A stretch of 15,212 nt of DNA from an uncultured bacterium. Its GTDB lineage: Bacteria; Patescibacteriota; Gracilibacteria; UBA4473. Positions 6,755 through 14,600 of this stretch are shown here, piece by piece; positions within the stretch are counted from its first letter, which is position 1; each line of letters starts with the position of its first letter. Location: the NCBI GenBank assembly GCA_947311285.1, contig CAMZKS010000030.1:1-15212 (forward strand), read 5' to 3'. Position numbers and translations under genes: made by a program. Under the pieces are notes generated by a model. That model did no database searches. It worked only from the letters and a program-made list of their open reading frames with translations, and had not been told where the DNA came from.

Positions 6755-8245
6755 ATGAAAATTGAATTCTCTGGTGCCGCACGTCACGTAACGGGTTCTA
6801 AGCACTTGTTACATCTTAACGGTAAAAAAATTCTGTTAGATTGTGGATTGTTTCAAGGGCGTCGTAAGCAGGCGGCAAAGTGGAATGCAATGTTCCCTTT
6901 TGATGCGAAAGATATTGATGTGCTGGTGCTTTCTCATGCGCACATTGATCATTCGGGTGCGATTCCGTTATTGGTTAAAAAAGGCTTTGAAGGCCCGATT
7001 TATTGTACGCATGCTACCCGTGATTTATGTGCGGTTATGCTTCGTGATTCAGCTTACATTCAGCAACGTGATGCCGAATATATGCGCGAAAGTGGGAAAG
7101 ATCCAGAGGCGCAACCCTTGTATGGTATTGAGGATGCGGATAAAGCGATCGCTCAATTCCGGTCGGTTAATTATGATTACAAGTTCAAAGTGTCAGAGGG
7201 GGCGTTTGTGACTTTCCGCGATGCAGGACATATTTTAGGTTCCGCGGTTGAAGAATGGGAAATTCATGATAACGATACACATCAAGATATTCGTTTTGGT
7301 TTTACCGGAGATCTAGGCCGAAAAGATTTACCCATTTTAAAAGATCCCGTGCAGTTAGAAAGCCTAGACTTTTTGCTAACAGAATCAACGTATGGAGATC
7401 GATTACATGATGAAATTAAAGACGTAGAAGATAAATTCGCAGAAAGTTTAAATGCCGCTTACGAACGAAACGGAAAAATTATTATTCCGGCGTTTGCGAT
7501 GGGACGAACGCAAGAAATTTTGTATATGTTGAAAAAGTTGGTGCTTGAGAAAAAAATTAAACCAATTCCAATTTTTGTGGATTCGCCATTAGCGAGTAGA
7601 GCATCAGAGGTCTTTCAAATCCATTCAGAGTGTTACGATGATGATATGCAAAACTTAATCCGCCAAGGGGTTAATCCATTTATTAGTGGGGAAGGCGTGC
7701 AGTTCACTGCGAGTGTGGATGAGTCGAAAGCACTTAATAAGTTTCCTGGAAGTTGTGTGATTATTTCAGCCAGTGGAATGTGTGAATTTGGACGTATTCG
7801 TCACCATTTATCAAACAGTATTCAAGATGATAAAAATTTAGTTTTGATTGTGGGGTTTCAAGCGGAAAACACATTAGGAAGAAAGCTCGTAGATGGAGAG
7901 GTAACGGTAAATATTTTTGGCGAACCACACACGGTGAACTCAGAAATTCAAATTTACAATGCCTTCTCTGGGCATGCAGACCAAAAAGGATTGCTACGAT
8001 TTTCTCGTGATGCAGGAGATTTAAAAGACGTATTCTTAGTGCATGGTGAAGCCCGTCAACAAAGCGTATTGGCACATAAAATGAAAGAACTTCCGAATTT
8101 CAATGAAGAAACTGGAATTCATATCCCATGTCCGGGAGAAATTTATGAACTCACATCTGAAAAACGATTTATTAGGACGAACGAGGTGAATGAGATTTCT
8201 CAGCAGTTTGTTAAAGAATGTGAAATTCTAAGCGAAGAGCAGTAA
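6755..8245 (+). CDS. Beta-CASP metallo-beta-lactamase-fold RNase
   Basis: Predicted zinc-dependent RNA nuclease of the beta-CASP group (bacterial TTHA0252-like / CPSF-73-like), cytosolic. All active-site motifs are present: motif 1 D29 (LLDCGLF), motif 2 HAHIDH (H61, H63, D65, H66), motif 3 H159 (DAGHILGS), motif 4 D186 (FTGDLG), beta-CASP motif A E210 (TESTYGD), motif B H407 (FSGHAD) and motif C H430 (VHGEARQQ). ISASGM (about 340) and RHHL (349-352) are the conserved elements of the beta-CASP insert and return strand. At 496 residues it is slightly longer than the ~430-470 usual; the last ~40 residues (EKRFIRTNEVNEISQQFVKECEILSEEQ region) are a weakly conserved tail. It has its own extended -10 promoter and a strong terminator, so it is probably monocistronic. 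RNase rather than DNase activity is inferred from the subfamily. Confidence 0.93.
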   Translation: MKIEFSGAARHVTGSKHLLHLNGKKILLDCGLFQGRRKQAAKWNAMFPFDAKDIDVLVLSHAHIDHSGAIPLLVKKGFEGPIYCTHATRDLCAVMLRDSAYIQQRDAEYMRESGKDPEAQPLYGIEDADKAIAQFRSVNYDYKFKVSEGAFVTFRDAGHILGSAVEEWEIHDNDTHQDIRFGFTGDLGRKDLPILKDPVQLESLDFLLTESTYGDRLHDEIKDVEDKFAESLNAAYERNGKIIIPAFAMGRTQEILYMLKKLVLEKKIKPIPIFVDSPLASRASEVFQIHSECYDDDMQNLIRQGVNPFISGEGVQFTASVDESKALNKFPGSCVIISASGMCEFGRIRHHLSNSIQDDKNLVLIVGFQAENTLGRKLVDGEVTVNIFGEPHTVNSEIQIYNAFSGHADQKGLLRFSRDAGDLKDVFLVHGEARQQSVLAHKMKELPNFNEETGIHIPCPGEIYELTSEKRFIRTNEVNEISQQFVKECEILSEEQ

Positions 8246-8268
8246 AGATCTTCATCGTTTAAGTTTAT

Positions 8269-8703
8269 TTATAAAAAGATCTCTAACCAAGAGGTCTTTT
8301 TTGTAGCCACTAAAAATAAATTTGTTCCCACTAGAATAGAGACAGCATAGGGTAATGTTTTTTGTGATTTATATTTTAAATAATAAAGCGCTTGTAGCGT
8401 TCCAATTACGGCAATAAAAGCATAGAGAGACACTAGTTGTGTTGGTATGAAGGGCATGCTAATAAGTATTAATAACTTGCTGTCGCCGCCACCAATAAAT
8501 TTAAATTTCCATAAAATCAAACTAACAATAAGGCCAATAATAAAACTTATGGGGTCTAAATTTTGATTTAATATTTGCAAAAACAAGAGACCGATTAGAC
8601 CGATTAAAACCAGTCGGTTTGAAATAGTTCTTGTTTGAACATCTTGCCAGGCGGCGAGACTAAGAATTAAAAGAAGCCAGAACATTTGTAGCGTGAGTAG
8701 CAT
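8269..8703 (-). CDS. Short type A24 prepilin peptidase (CpaA/TadV-like)
   Basis: Inner-membrane aspartic protease that cleaves the leader of type IV/Flp prepilins. 144 residues, almost wholly hydrophobic with about five or six membrane helices. The two catalytic aspartates are visible: D21 in WQDVQTRTISN and D74 in GGGDSK (the GxGDxK motif). There is no N-terminal methyltransferase domain, as in CpaA/TadV-type enzymes rather than PilD. The start ATG (complement of 8701-8703) is the first in frame, followed by a hydrophobic helix. It is divergent from the Flp-type pilin gene starting at 8796, its likely substrate. Its final codons (TSWLEIFL and stop) form the terminator hairpin of the convergent beta-CASP gene. 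A start at the internal Met7 cannot be excluded. Confidence 0.88.
   Translation of the reverse strand: MLLTLQMFWLLLILSLAAWQDVQTRTISNRLVLIGLIGLLFLQILNQNLDPISFIIGLIVSLILWKFKFIGGGDSKLLILISMPFIPTQLVSLYAFIAVIGTLQALYYLKYKSQKTLPYAVSILVGTNLFLVATKKTSWLEIFL
8273..8302. terminator. Bidirectional terminator shared by convergent genes and coding for the peptidase C-terminus
   Basis: AAAAAGATCTCT (8273-8284) pairs with AGAGGTCTTTTT (8290-8301) around a five-base loop (one G-T pair) and runs into six T on the plus strand; the minus strand ends in a T-run as well. It terminates the beta-CASP transcript (stop at 8243) and probably the A24 peptidase transcript. The hairpin lies within the peptidase coding sequence, encoding its last residues. 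Confidence 0.82.
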
Positions 8704-8736
8704 GAAGTTTTGATGAAGAGCTAGGCCCGTTGTCGT

Positions 8737-8765
8737 TTGACCTTACCGCAGTTAGATCGTAATAC
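8737..8765 (+). promoter_or_regulatory. Strong sigma-70 promoter of the pilin gene
   Basis: TTGACC (8737-8742) and TAATAC (8760-8765) are separated by exactly 17 bp. Transcription should start near 8772, leaving a leader of about 24 nt to ATG 8796 with no Shine-Dalgarno. The promoter lies in the 92-nt divergent spacer shared with the A24 peptidase gene; no convincing minus-strand promoter was seen for the latter (TTGAGT then TAAGGT at 18 bp on the minus strand is a weak candidate). Confidence 0.7.
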
Positions 8766-8795
8766 TCAAGCGTACTTATTAACTCTTTCTTCATT

Positions 8796-8972
8796 ATGAA
8801 AAACTTTTTACAAACTTGGCAAGAAGACAATTCGGGGCAAGCGCTTACAGAATACGCACTTATTTTAGCGGTTATCGCGGTGGCGGTAGTCGCGGTGATG
8901 ACACTTCTCGGAGATCAAATAGTCTCGGTTTTTAATGGCGTACTTACCAGTCTTGGTGGAACCATCGCCTGA
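8796..8972 (+). CDS. flp: Flp/Tad-type pilin subunit
   Basis: Predicted major subunit of a Flp-type (type IVb) pilus. 58 residues: a short polar leader (MKNFLQTWQEDNSG), cleavage after Gly14, then the diagnostic QALTEYALI with Glu at +5 and Tyr at +6 of the mature protein, and one hydrophobic helix (about 20-38) continuing to LLGDQIVSVFNGVLTSLGG, the common Flp tail. Mature length is about 44 residues, normal for Flp. It has a strong promoter and is opposite to an A24 peptidase gene. No TadA ATPase, TadB/C, secretin or TadE gene is in the window, so the assembly machinery must be elsewhere. The stop is TGA. Easily missed because of its length. Confidence 0.9.
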   Translation: MKNFLQTWQEDNSGQALTEYALILAVIAVAVVAVMTLLGDQIVSVFNGVLTSLGGTIA

Positions 8973-8989
8973 GCCCTATTTCTAATTAC

Positions 8990-9035
8990 GAGTTCGAGCT
9001 CTAAAGTAAATATTTGTATTCAGAGTTCGAACTCT
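8990..9035. repeat. Paired TTCGAA palindromes between pilin and ftsK
   Basis: GAGTTCGAGCTC (8990-9001, one mismatch from a perfect palindrome) and the perfect 14-bp palindrome AGAGTTCGAACTCT (9022-9035) have centres 33 bp apart. They can also pair with each other into a 12-bp stem with one G-T pair and a 21-nt loop. The same sequence occurs three times at 11-bp spacing in rmlD (453-486); 33 is three such periods. No T-run follows, so it is not a classical terminator. It lies just upstream of the ftsK promoter. Confidence 0.7.
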
Positions 9036-9055
9036 TAGTTCAAGGGATACTTGTG

Positions 9056-9091
9056 TTGACGAACACATTTTTTGCACTAGAATTAAGGGGT
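9056..9091 (+). promoter_or_regulatory. Promoter for leaderless ftsK
   Basis: TTGACG (9056-9061) and TAGAAT (9078-9083) with a 16-bp spacer are followed by only TAAGGGGT before ATG 9092. Transcription would begin at or next to the start codon. The -10 to ATG segment matches that at 3077-3093 in 15 of 17 positions. The promoter overlaps the longer TTG-initiated reading frame from 9014, which argues for ATG 9092 as the true ftsK start. Confidence 0.65.
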
Positions 9092-11416
9092 ATGTTAAGT
9101 CGAAAAAAAAAGGCCCCTACCGTTAAAATTCCAAGCAGCGTTTTAAAGCGCGAAGCGGAGAAAGCGGCTAAGCGAATGATGGATGCCGAGCGTAAAAAAG
9201 AGCGAAATCGTGAAATAAAAGCAAAAGCGAAAGCGAGAGCTGCTAAAAAACTAAGTACAAAGAAACAAACAAAAGAAGATATCCAAAACTTTTTTAATCA
9301 AGGCTTTCAGCGAGAAATTCTGGGGTCAGGCTTAATTGGTGTGGGGCTGATTTTACTCACTATGTTTTTTAGTGATGCTCCGGCCGCAGAGTGGATTCAC
9401 TATGAAATTTTTAGAGCATTATTTGGTGCTACTCACTGGTTGTTGCCGTTTGGCTTGATGGGGTTTGGGGGCTTACTGTTTTGGCAAAAAGAAATTCTGT
9501 TTCCGCCGCCACGAATTATGGCTTTGTTGTTTTTTGTTGTGAGTATTTGCGGACTCGCCAACTTGATGGTGTCTCACACCGACAGTCTCGCTTTAGAAAA
9601 CCGCTACGGTGGAGCGCTTGGGTTTGCGATTGGGTTTTTCCCAAGAGAATATTTTGGAGACATGGTTGCCGGTGTATTTTTATTGATTATGTTTTGGGTG
9701 AGTGGGGTAATCGCTTTTGGAGTGAGTGTTAGAGAGTTATTTAAAAGTTTTTCGCAACCCTCAAAAGAGGTCGAAACGGTTACTATTAATAAAAAGGCTA
9801 AAGCCGTAGCGGGCACGAAAACAGTAGTATCTGCCGCGAAAGGGCGCTTTGAGAACGAAGTCGAAATTATTGATTCATCAGCCAAACAGGCATTGAATAG
9901 ACCACAAAAAACAGTCGCACCTAAGCCGGTCATAAAAGATTTAAGATTAGAAGAAAAAGATAAATTGACCGAAGCCAAAAATAAGTCTTTTGCTAATTGG
10001 GAACCTCCATATTTAGATTTACTGGAGGGTAAAATATCGACTATTACGGTAGATGAGAAAAAGCTAAGACAAAAAGCGGAATCAATTCGTGAAAAACTCG
10101 ATCAGTTCGGCATTGAGGTGACTATGAAGTCCGTGCACGTAGGCCCTACGGTAACGCAATTTACGCTGGATCCATCAGCTGGGGTGAAGTTAAACAAAAT
10201 TACAACCCTTAAGTCAGACCTAGCCTTGGCCTTAGCCGCTCCAAGTGTTCGTATAGAAGCCCCTATACGAGGTAAGAAATTGGTGGGAATCGAGATTCCT
10301 AATGAAAAACGCGCGACTGTGGGTATGCGTGAAATTTTAGAATCTGATTTTTGGGAATCAGATAAGTCAGGGCTCAAATTAGCGGTTGGACGTGATGTCG
10401 CCGGAAAGCCGGTAGTGGTGGATTTAGCTAAAATGCCTCATTTACTTATCGCTGGGAAAACAGGGTCAGGGAAATCTGTAGCGATGAACGCATTTTTAGT
10501 TTCTCTATTATGGAATAACTCTCCAGAAGACTTGCGAATGATTTTGATCGATCCGAAGCGGGTAGAATTAGAGCCGTATAACAATCTACCACATTTGCTG
10601 ACACCAGTGATTACCGAACCAGAAAAATCAGTTTCAGCATTGGCTTGGGCAGTGGCGGAAATGAATCGTCGTTATAAAGATTTTGCGGCAAGCCGGTGTC
10701 GTAATATTTCGGAGTACAACGAAAAAAATCCAGAGAAAAAAGAACCCTATATTGTGATTGTAATCGATGAATTAGCCGACTTAATGATGGTTGCGGGTAA
10801 AGATGTGGAAGCCGCAATTTGTCGAATTGCGCAAATGGCTCGAGCCGTGGGAATGCACTTAATTGTAGCGACGCAAAGACCATCGGTTGATGTAGTAACA
10901 GGACTGATCAAAGCAAATTTGCCCGCTCGTATCGCGTTTAGGGTGTCATCAGGGATTGACTCGCGGGTAGTTATTGATTGTGTTGGGGCGGAAGACTTAC
11001 TTGGGTTTGGAGATATGCTCTATCTAGATGGAAATTCGGGAGACTTGTCACGCATTCAGGGCTTATATGTGGCCAATGAAGAGGTGGAGAGAATTACGAA
11101 TCATATTAAGCTACAGTTTCCTGATATGGTTGCCAATGATGAAATCACAACTCAATCAATTCAAGGCATGGCGAAAGGCGGAGTATTGACTGCTAGCTTG
11201 GAAAAGGATGTAGATGATTCTAAGTTAGACGACCTATTTGAAGACGCGGTGAGCGTGGTACTTGAAACAGGGAAAGCTTCTGCGAGCTTTTTGCAAAGAC
11301 GCTTAGAGGTCGGGTATGCACGGGCCGCAAGGTTGCTGGATCAAATGGAAGCTCGTGGCATTGTTGGCCCGGCGAGAGGAGCTAAGGCGCGCGAAATATA
11401 CGGACGACAAGATTAG
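9092..11416 (+). CDS. ftsK: DNA translocase FtsK/SpoIIIE
   Basis: Septum-anchored hexameric DNA pump that clears and aligns chromosome termini during division. 774 residues from ATG 9092. A Lys/Arg-rich cytoplasmic N-terminus (1-75) precedes four membrane helices (about 76-94, 111-131, 141-160, 189-212), a variable charged linker (about 215-320), then the motor: alpha domain (about 330-410), Walker A GKTGSGKS (455-462), Walker B VIVIDELADL with D559 and E560, and ATQRPSVDVVTG. The winged-helix gamma domain that reads KOPS-type polar sequences is at about 720-774 (SASFLQRRLEVGYARAARLLDQME). A TTG start at 9014 would add 26 residues but overlaps the promoter and palindrome. The linker is short compared with E. 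coli FtsK, closer to SpoIIIE/SftA-type proteins. All motor motifs are intact. Confidence 0.95.
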   Translation: MLSRKKKAPTVKIPSSVLKREAEKAAKRMMDAERKKERNREIKAKAKARAAKKLSTKKQTKEDIQNFFNQGFQREILGSGLIGVGLILLTMFFSDAPAAEWIHYEIFRALFGATHWLLPFGLMGFGGLLFWQKEILFPPPRIMALLFFVVSICGLANLMVSHTDSLALENRYGGALGFAIGFFPREYFGDMVAGVFLLIMFWVSGVIAFGVSVRELFKSFSQPSKEVETVTINKKAKAVAGTKTVVSAAKGRFENEVEIIDSSAKQALNRPQKTVAPKPVIKDLRLEEKDKLTEAKNKSFANWEPPYLDLLEGKISTITVDEKKLRQKAESIREKLDQFGIEVTMKSVHVGPTVTQFTLDPSAGVKLNKITTLKSDLALALAAPSVRIEAPIRGKKLVGIEIPNEKRATVGMREILESDFWESDKSGLKLAVGRDVAGKPVVVDLAKMPHLLIAGKTGSGKSVAMNAFLVSLLWNNSPEDLRMILIDPKRVELEPYNNLPHLLTPVITEPEKSVSALAWAVAEMNRRYKDFAASRCRNISEYNEKNPEKKEPYIVIVIDELADLMMVAGKDVEAAICRIAQMARAVGMHLIVATQRPSVDVVTGLIKANLPARIAFRVSSGIDSRVVIDCVGAEDLLGFGDMLYLDGNSGDLSRIQGLYVANEEVERITNHIKLQFPDMVANDEITTQSIQGMAKGGVLTASLEKDVDDSKLDDLFEDAVSVVLETGKASASFLQRRLEVGYARAARLLDQMEARGIVGPARGAKAREIYGRQD

Positions 11417-11465
11417 TTTTTAAAAAAATCATCAAATAGTGCTTAAATAAGACCGAGCTTTTTAT

Positions 11466-11492
11466 AACACTTTTAATTATTAGGTGTTTTTT
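11466..11492 (+). terminator. Probable terminator downstream of ftsK
   Basis: AACACTT (11466-11472) pairs with AGGTGTT (11482-11488; one G-T pair) around a nine-base loop and runs into six T (11487-11492). The stem is short and AT-rich, so efficiency is uncertain. It is the only intrinsic terminator candidate in the 215-nt gap between ftsK and the surface protein gene. Confidence 0.5.
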
Positions 11493-11530
11493 GTTGTATA
11501 AATTTTTTGGTTACGATCACATTAATTGAT

Positions 11531-11614
11531 CAAAGTATTAAAATAAATGAAAACTTTGCATTTGACAATGCACCTACCTTCATGGTAAACCATCGCCTAC
11601 CTACAAAGTATTAT
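11531..11614 (+). promoter_or_regulatory. Regulatory region of the surface protein gene
   Basis: A perfect -35 box TTGACA (11562-11567) sits in the middle of the inverted repeat GCATTTGACAATGC (11558-11571). A second inverted repeat, ATGGTAAACCAT (11582-11593), covers the -10 position, where only a poor hexamer (TAAACC, 18 bp away) is seen. A better -10-like TATTAT is at 11609-11614, without a good -35. Direct repeats are also present: CAAAGTATTA at 11531 and 11604, and CCTACC at 11573 and 11596. ATG 11632 has no Shine-Dalgarno. The density of repeats at the promoter suggests a controlled gene; the binding protein is unknown. Confidence 0.4.
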
Positions 11615-11631
11615 TTAAAACCTTTTTTATT

Positions 11632-14600
11632 ATGAATTTTGCAAAGTTATGTTTTTTAACCGCCACGAGTTTTGGCTTAATGCTATTCTCGCAGGCTGAA
11701 GCAGCCGTAATTTCTGTGCCAGGAGATTATGCAACTATTTCGCTGGCGATTACGGCGGCGGCTTCCGGGGATGTTATTAATGTGGCAGATGGAATTTATA
11801 ATGAAAACCTTGTAATTGATAAATCTTTGTCACTTATCGGGAATTCAGAAACGGGCGTTATTGTTAATGTTCCAGCAACTAATGTTCAAGGAATAGTCGT
11901 TAATGCGGGTATAAACAACGTGACGATTCAAAATTTCACGATAAATAGGCCTCTGCCTTTTGATACAAATCCTTTAATTTGTACTAACTGTTTTGGTATT
12001 AAATTTGCGGTCAATACCGGTGTTTCAGTGGATAGTGTGACCATTAATGATTCGGTTAAAACGGGCCTAATTCTGGATGCAGTTGATACCGCGAATATTA
12101 CAAATATTACGGCGAATAACTCAATTACAGGAAATGGAATTTCAGTTACAGATTCTAGCAATGTGAATCTTTCTAACCTTACGACAGTTGGTAATGCGGG
12201 TTCAGATCTTGGCTTTTACACAAAGGTTGGAAGCTTATTAAACATAGTTTTGTCGGGCACAAATAACTTTGGGGGCACTCCTTTAGTGACTTATGTTAAA
12301 TTGAATGGAGCGGACATAATGGATGTAGATGTAACGAATGATTTCTCTCATGAAGTATATGGAACGTGGATTGCCGGAGCGGCCTTACTTCCATTTTTCC
12401 CAGGAAATACGGCGGGTAACACCGTAAGAGGTATGTATACAGAGACTTTGGGTGCGGCTTTGGCTGGGGCGCCTTTCTTGGAGCGAGTGTTGGGAGATGC
12501 TGCAGGAGGCGGAGATGATCTTACACCTTTAGCTATCCCAGCCCTTTTGGCCGGATTATTGGCGGCACCAGATCCTAATACTTATTTAGATTTAAATCTG
12601 CCTAGTTCAGATAGAATTATTTCACCTGTAATTCTGCACGCATTAGATAATTCAATTACTATTCCAGACGAAGATCAAGTAGTAGCGCTTGGATATCAGG
12701 CGGCAGCACCGCAGTTCAATAGTTTAACCGTTACAGCGCAAGATTCTGGTGGGGCTGGAAAATCGGCAGTTCTTGGAACTTTCTATGTTGGGATTGGCGA
12801 AAAAATTCATTTTAACTTAGAACTTAATCCGGCAGATAGTGTGGGGACAGGAAATAGTTTTGTCCCTTTCAATATTGGAACGACCAGTGTTCAAACGGCG
12901 AACCTTATATCGTCTGCAACACCGATTACAAATAGAACCAGAACCTATAACGTTAATCCAGGAGAAAATGGACTTGTCGGAATTACAGGCGTTACATTCT
13001 TTGATGCGGTAGGGCTTTCAATTGAAAACCTACCAGGAGTCTTTCCTGCAACAAATATTGTGGTTGATACAATAGCTCCGAGTATTTTGAGTGTGACTCA
13101 GGTTGGTTCTGGTAGCTGGCCCCGTTTTGTAAAAGCCGGTGAAACGGTTACTTACAATATTACTTACAGTGAACCAGTGACCGTGAGTGCAGTAAACACT
13201 AGTAGTAGCGCTAATAACGCTACTGGAGCCGTAACAGAAGTAAGTGCGGCTAGTAGTGCAACAGACACGTTAATAGTGACGGTTCAAGTTGGAGACAATG
13301 GGATCATCACTCCAACAGTAGATTTTGATATTACGGATATTGCGGGCAATGTAACGACTATTACCAGCCTTGGTGCTATTACGGGCGGAGGCAGTGGAAA
13401 TGTGATTGAGGCAGACACAACGCTGCCAACACTTACAAGTGTTTCAATTAGCTCAGATAATTTAAATAGTGATTGGGCCAAAACAGGCGACACGATTACT
13501 TTAAGCTTTACGGCGGACGAAGATTTAAGAAATGGAAACGTAGCGGTGATGATTCTTGGTCAGGTTGCGACTGTTACTCCTGGTTGCGGGTTTGGCACTT
13601 GTACCAGTTACACAGCGTCGATTACAACAAATGGAACGGAGCTAGAAGGAGTAGTCCCTTTTACTATTGATTTCTTAGACCAAGCCGCAAATGCGGGATT
13701 ACAAGTCACGGCCACAACGGACGCTTCAATCGTGACTTTTGATAAAACCGCGCCAACGTTACCATTGGTTTCTATTGCGTCTAATAACGCGCTTAATACG
13801 GGATTGGCAAAGTCAAATGATACTATTACCATTACCTATACCGTAGCCGATAACTTAGCAACAAGTGCAACTATTAGCGGTGGGCCAACAATTCTAAGTA
13901 GTCCTGCCGTGAGTAGCGGTGTTGTTGTTGGTGCAGGGAACACAATTTCTAGATTTACAGATGGCTCTGAAACTTCAGAAGTAGTCGCTCCATTTAGCTT
14001 TTCTGTTCAGGATCAAGCAGGGAATGTCAGTGCGACAACAACCGCCACAACTGATGGGAGTGAAGTTAAATTTGATAGAACTAATCCAATTGTGACGAAT
14101 GTTGGAATCTCTGCTACGAGTGCAGATTTAAGTGCCTTTATGGGAGACGTTCCAACTTATTATGCAAAACAAGGCGACACCTTGGATTTTGTGTTGCAGA
14201 TTTGTGATTACGTTGATTCTAATACAAATCCCCCAACGGGAACGATTTTTGGAGCGGCGGCAACATTTGTAGATCAAGGGTTAGTAGGCGCACCAGGAAA
14301 CTGTACCACGGGGGCTGGAAATCTTTCTCAATTTAGAGAGTGGAAAGTTAGCATGGTCGGTATTGATGGAACGGAAGGAGTGATTTCATTTTCAGTAGAT
14401 GGAAAAGATAATGCCGGTAACACACTTGTTCCGTCCATTACCGTTACGACAAATGGTTCTTCTGTGATTTTTGATAAAACAGATCCAACCGTTCCAACCG
14501 ACATGGTGGATCTTGGTGGAGCGGCAACAGCGGGTTACAAGCCAGCGCCAAAGGCGGATCTTTACACTTGGGCAAACGATGCGGATCCAGCAGGAGGAAC

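Noticed and set aside
6843..7211. 122-codon plus-strand frame inside the beta-CASP gene
   Set aside because: It is a shifted frame of the conserved metal-binding region, with an Arg/Cys/Met-rich composition typical of shadow frames.
6656..8972. Use of the Gracilibacteria-type code (TGA as glycine)
   Set aside because: The M48 and pilin genes end naturally at TGA at expected lengths, and no gene needs TGA read-through.
9014..9091. TTG-initiated N-terminal extension of ftsK by 26 residues
   Set aside because: The extension runs through a palindrome and a good promoter placed for leaderless transcription from ATG 9092.
9604..10883. Minus-strand frames of 90-124 codons opposite ftsK
   Set aside because: They overlap strongly conserved FtsK motor coding sequence and show no domain of their own.
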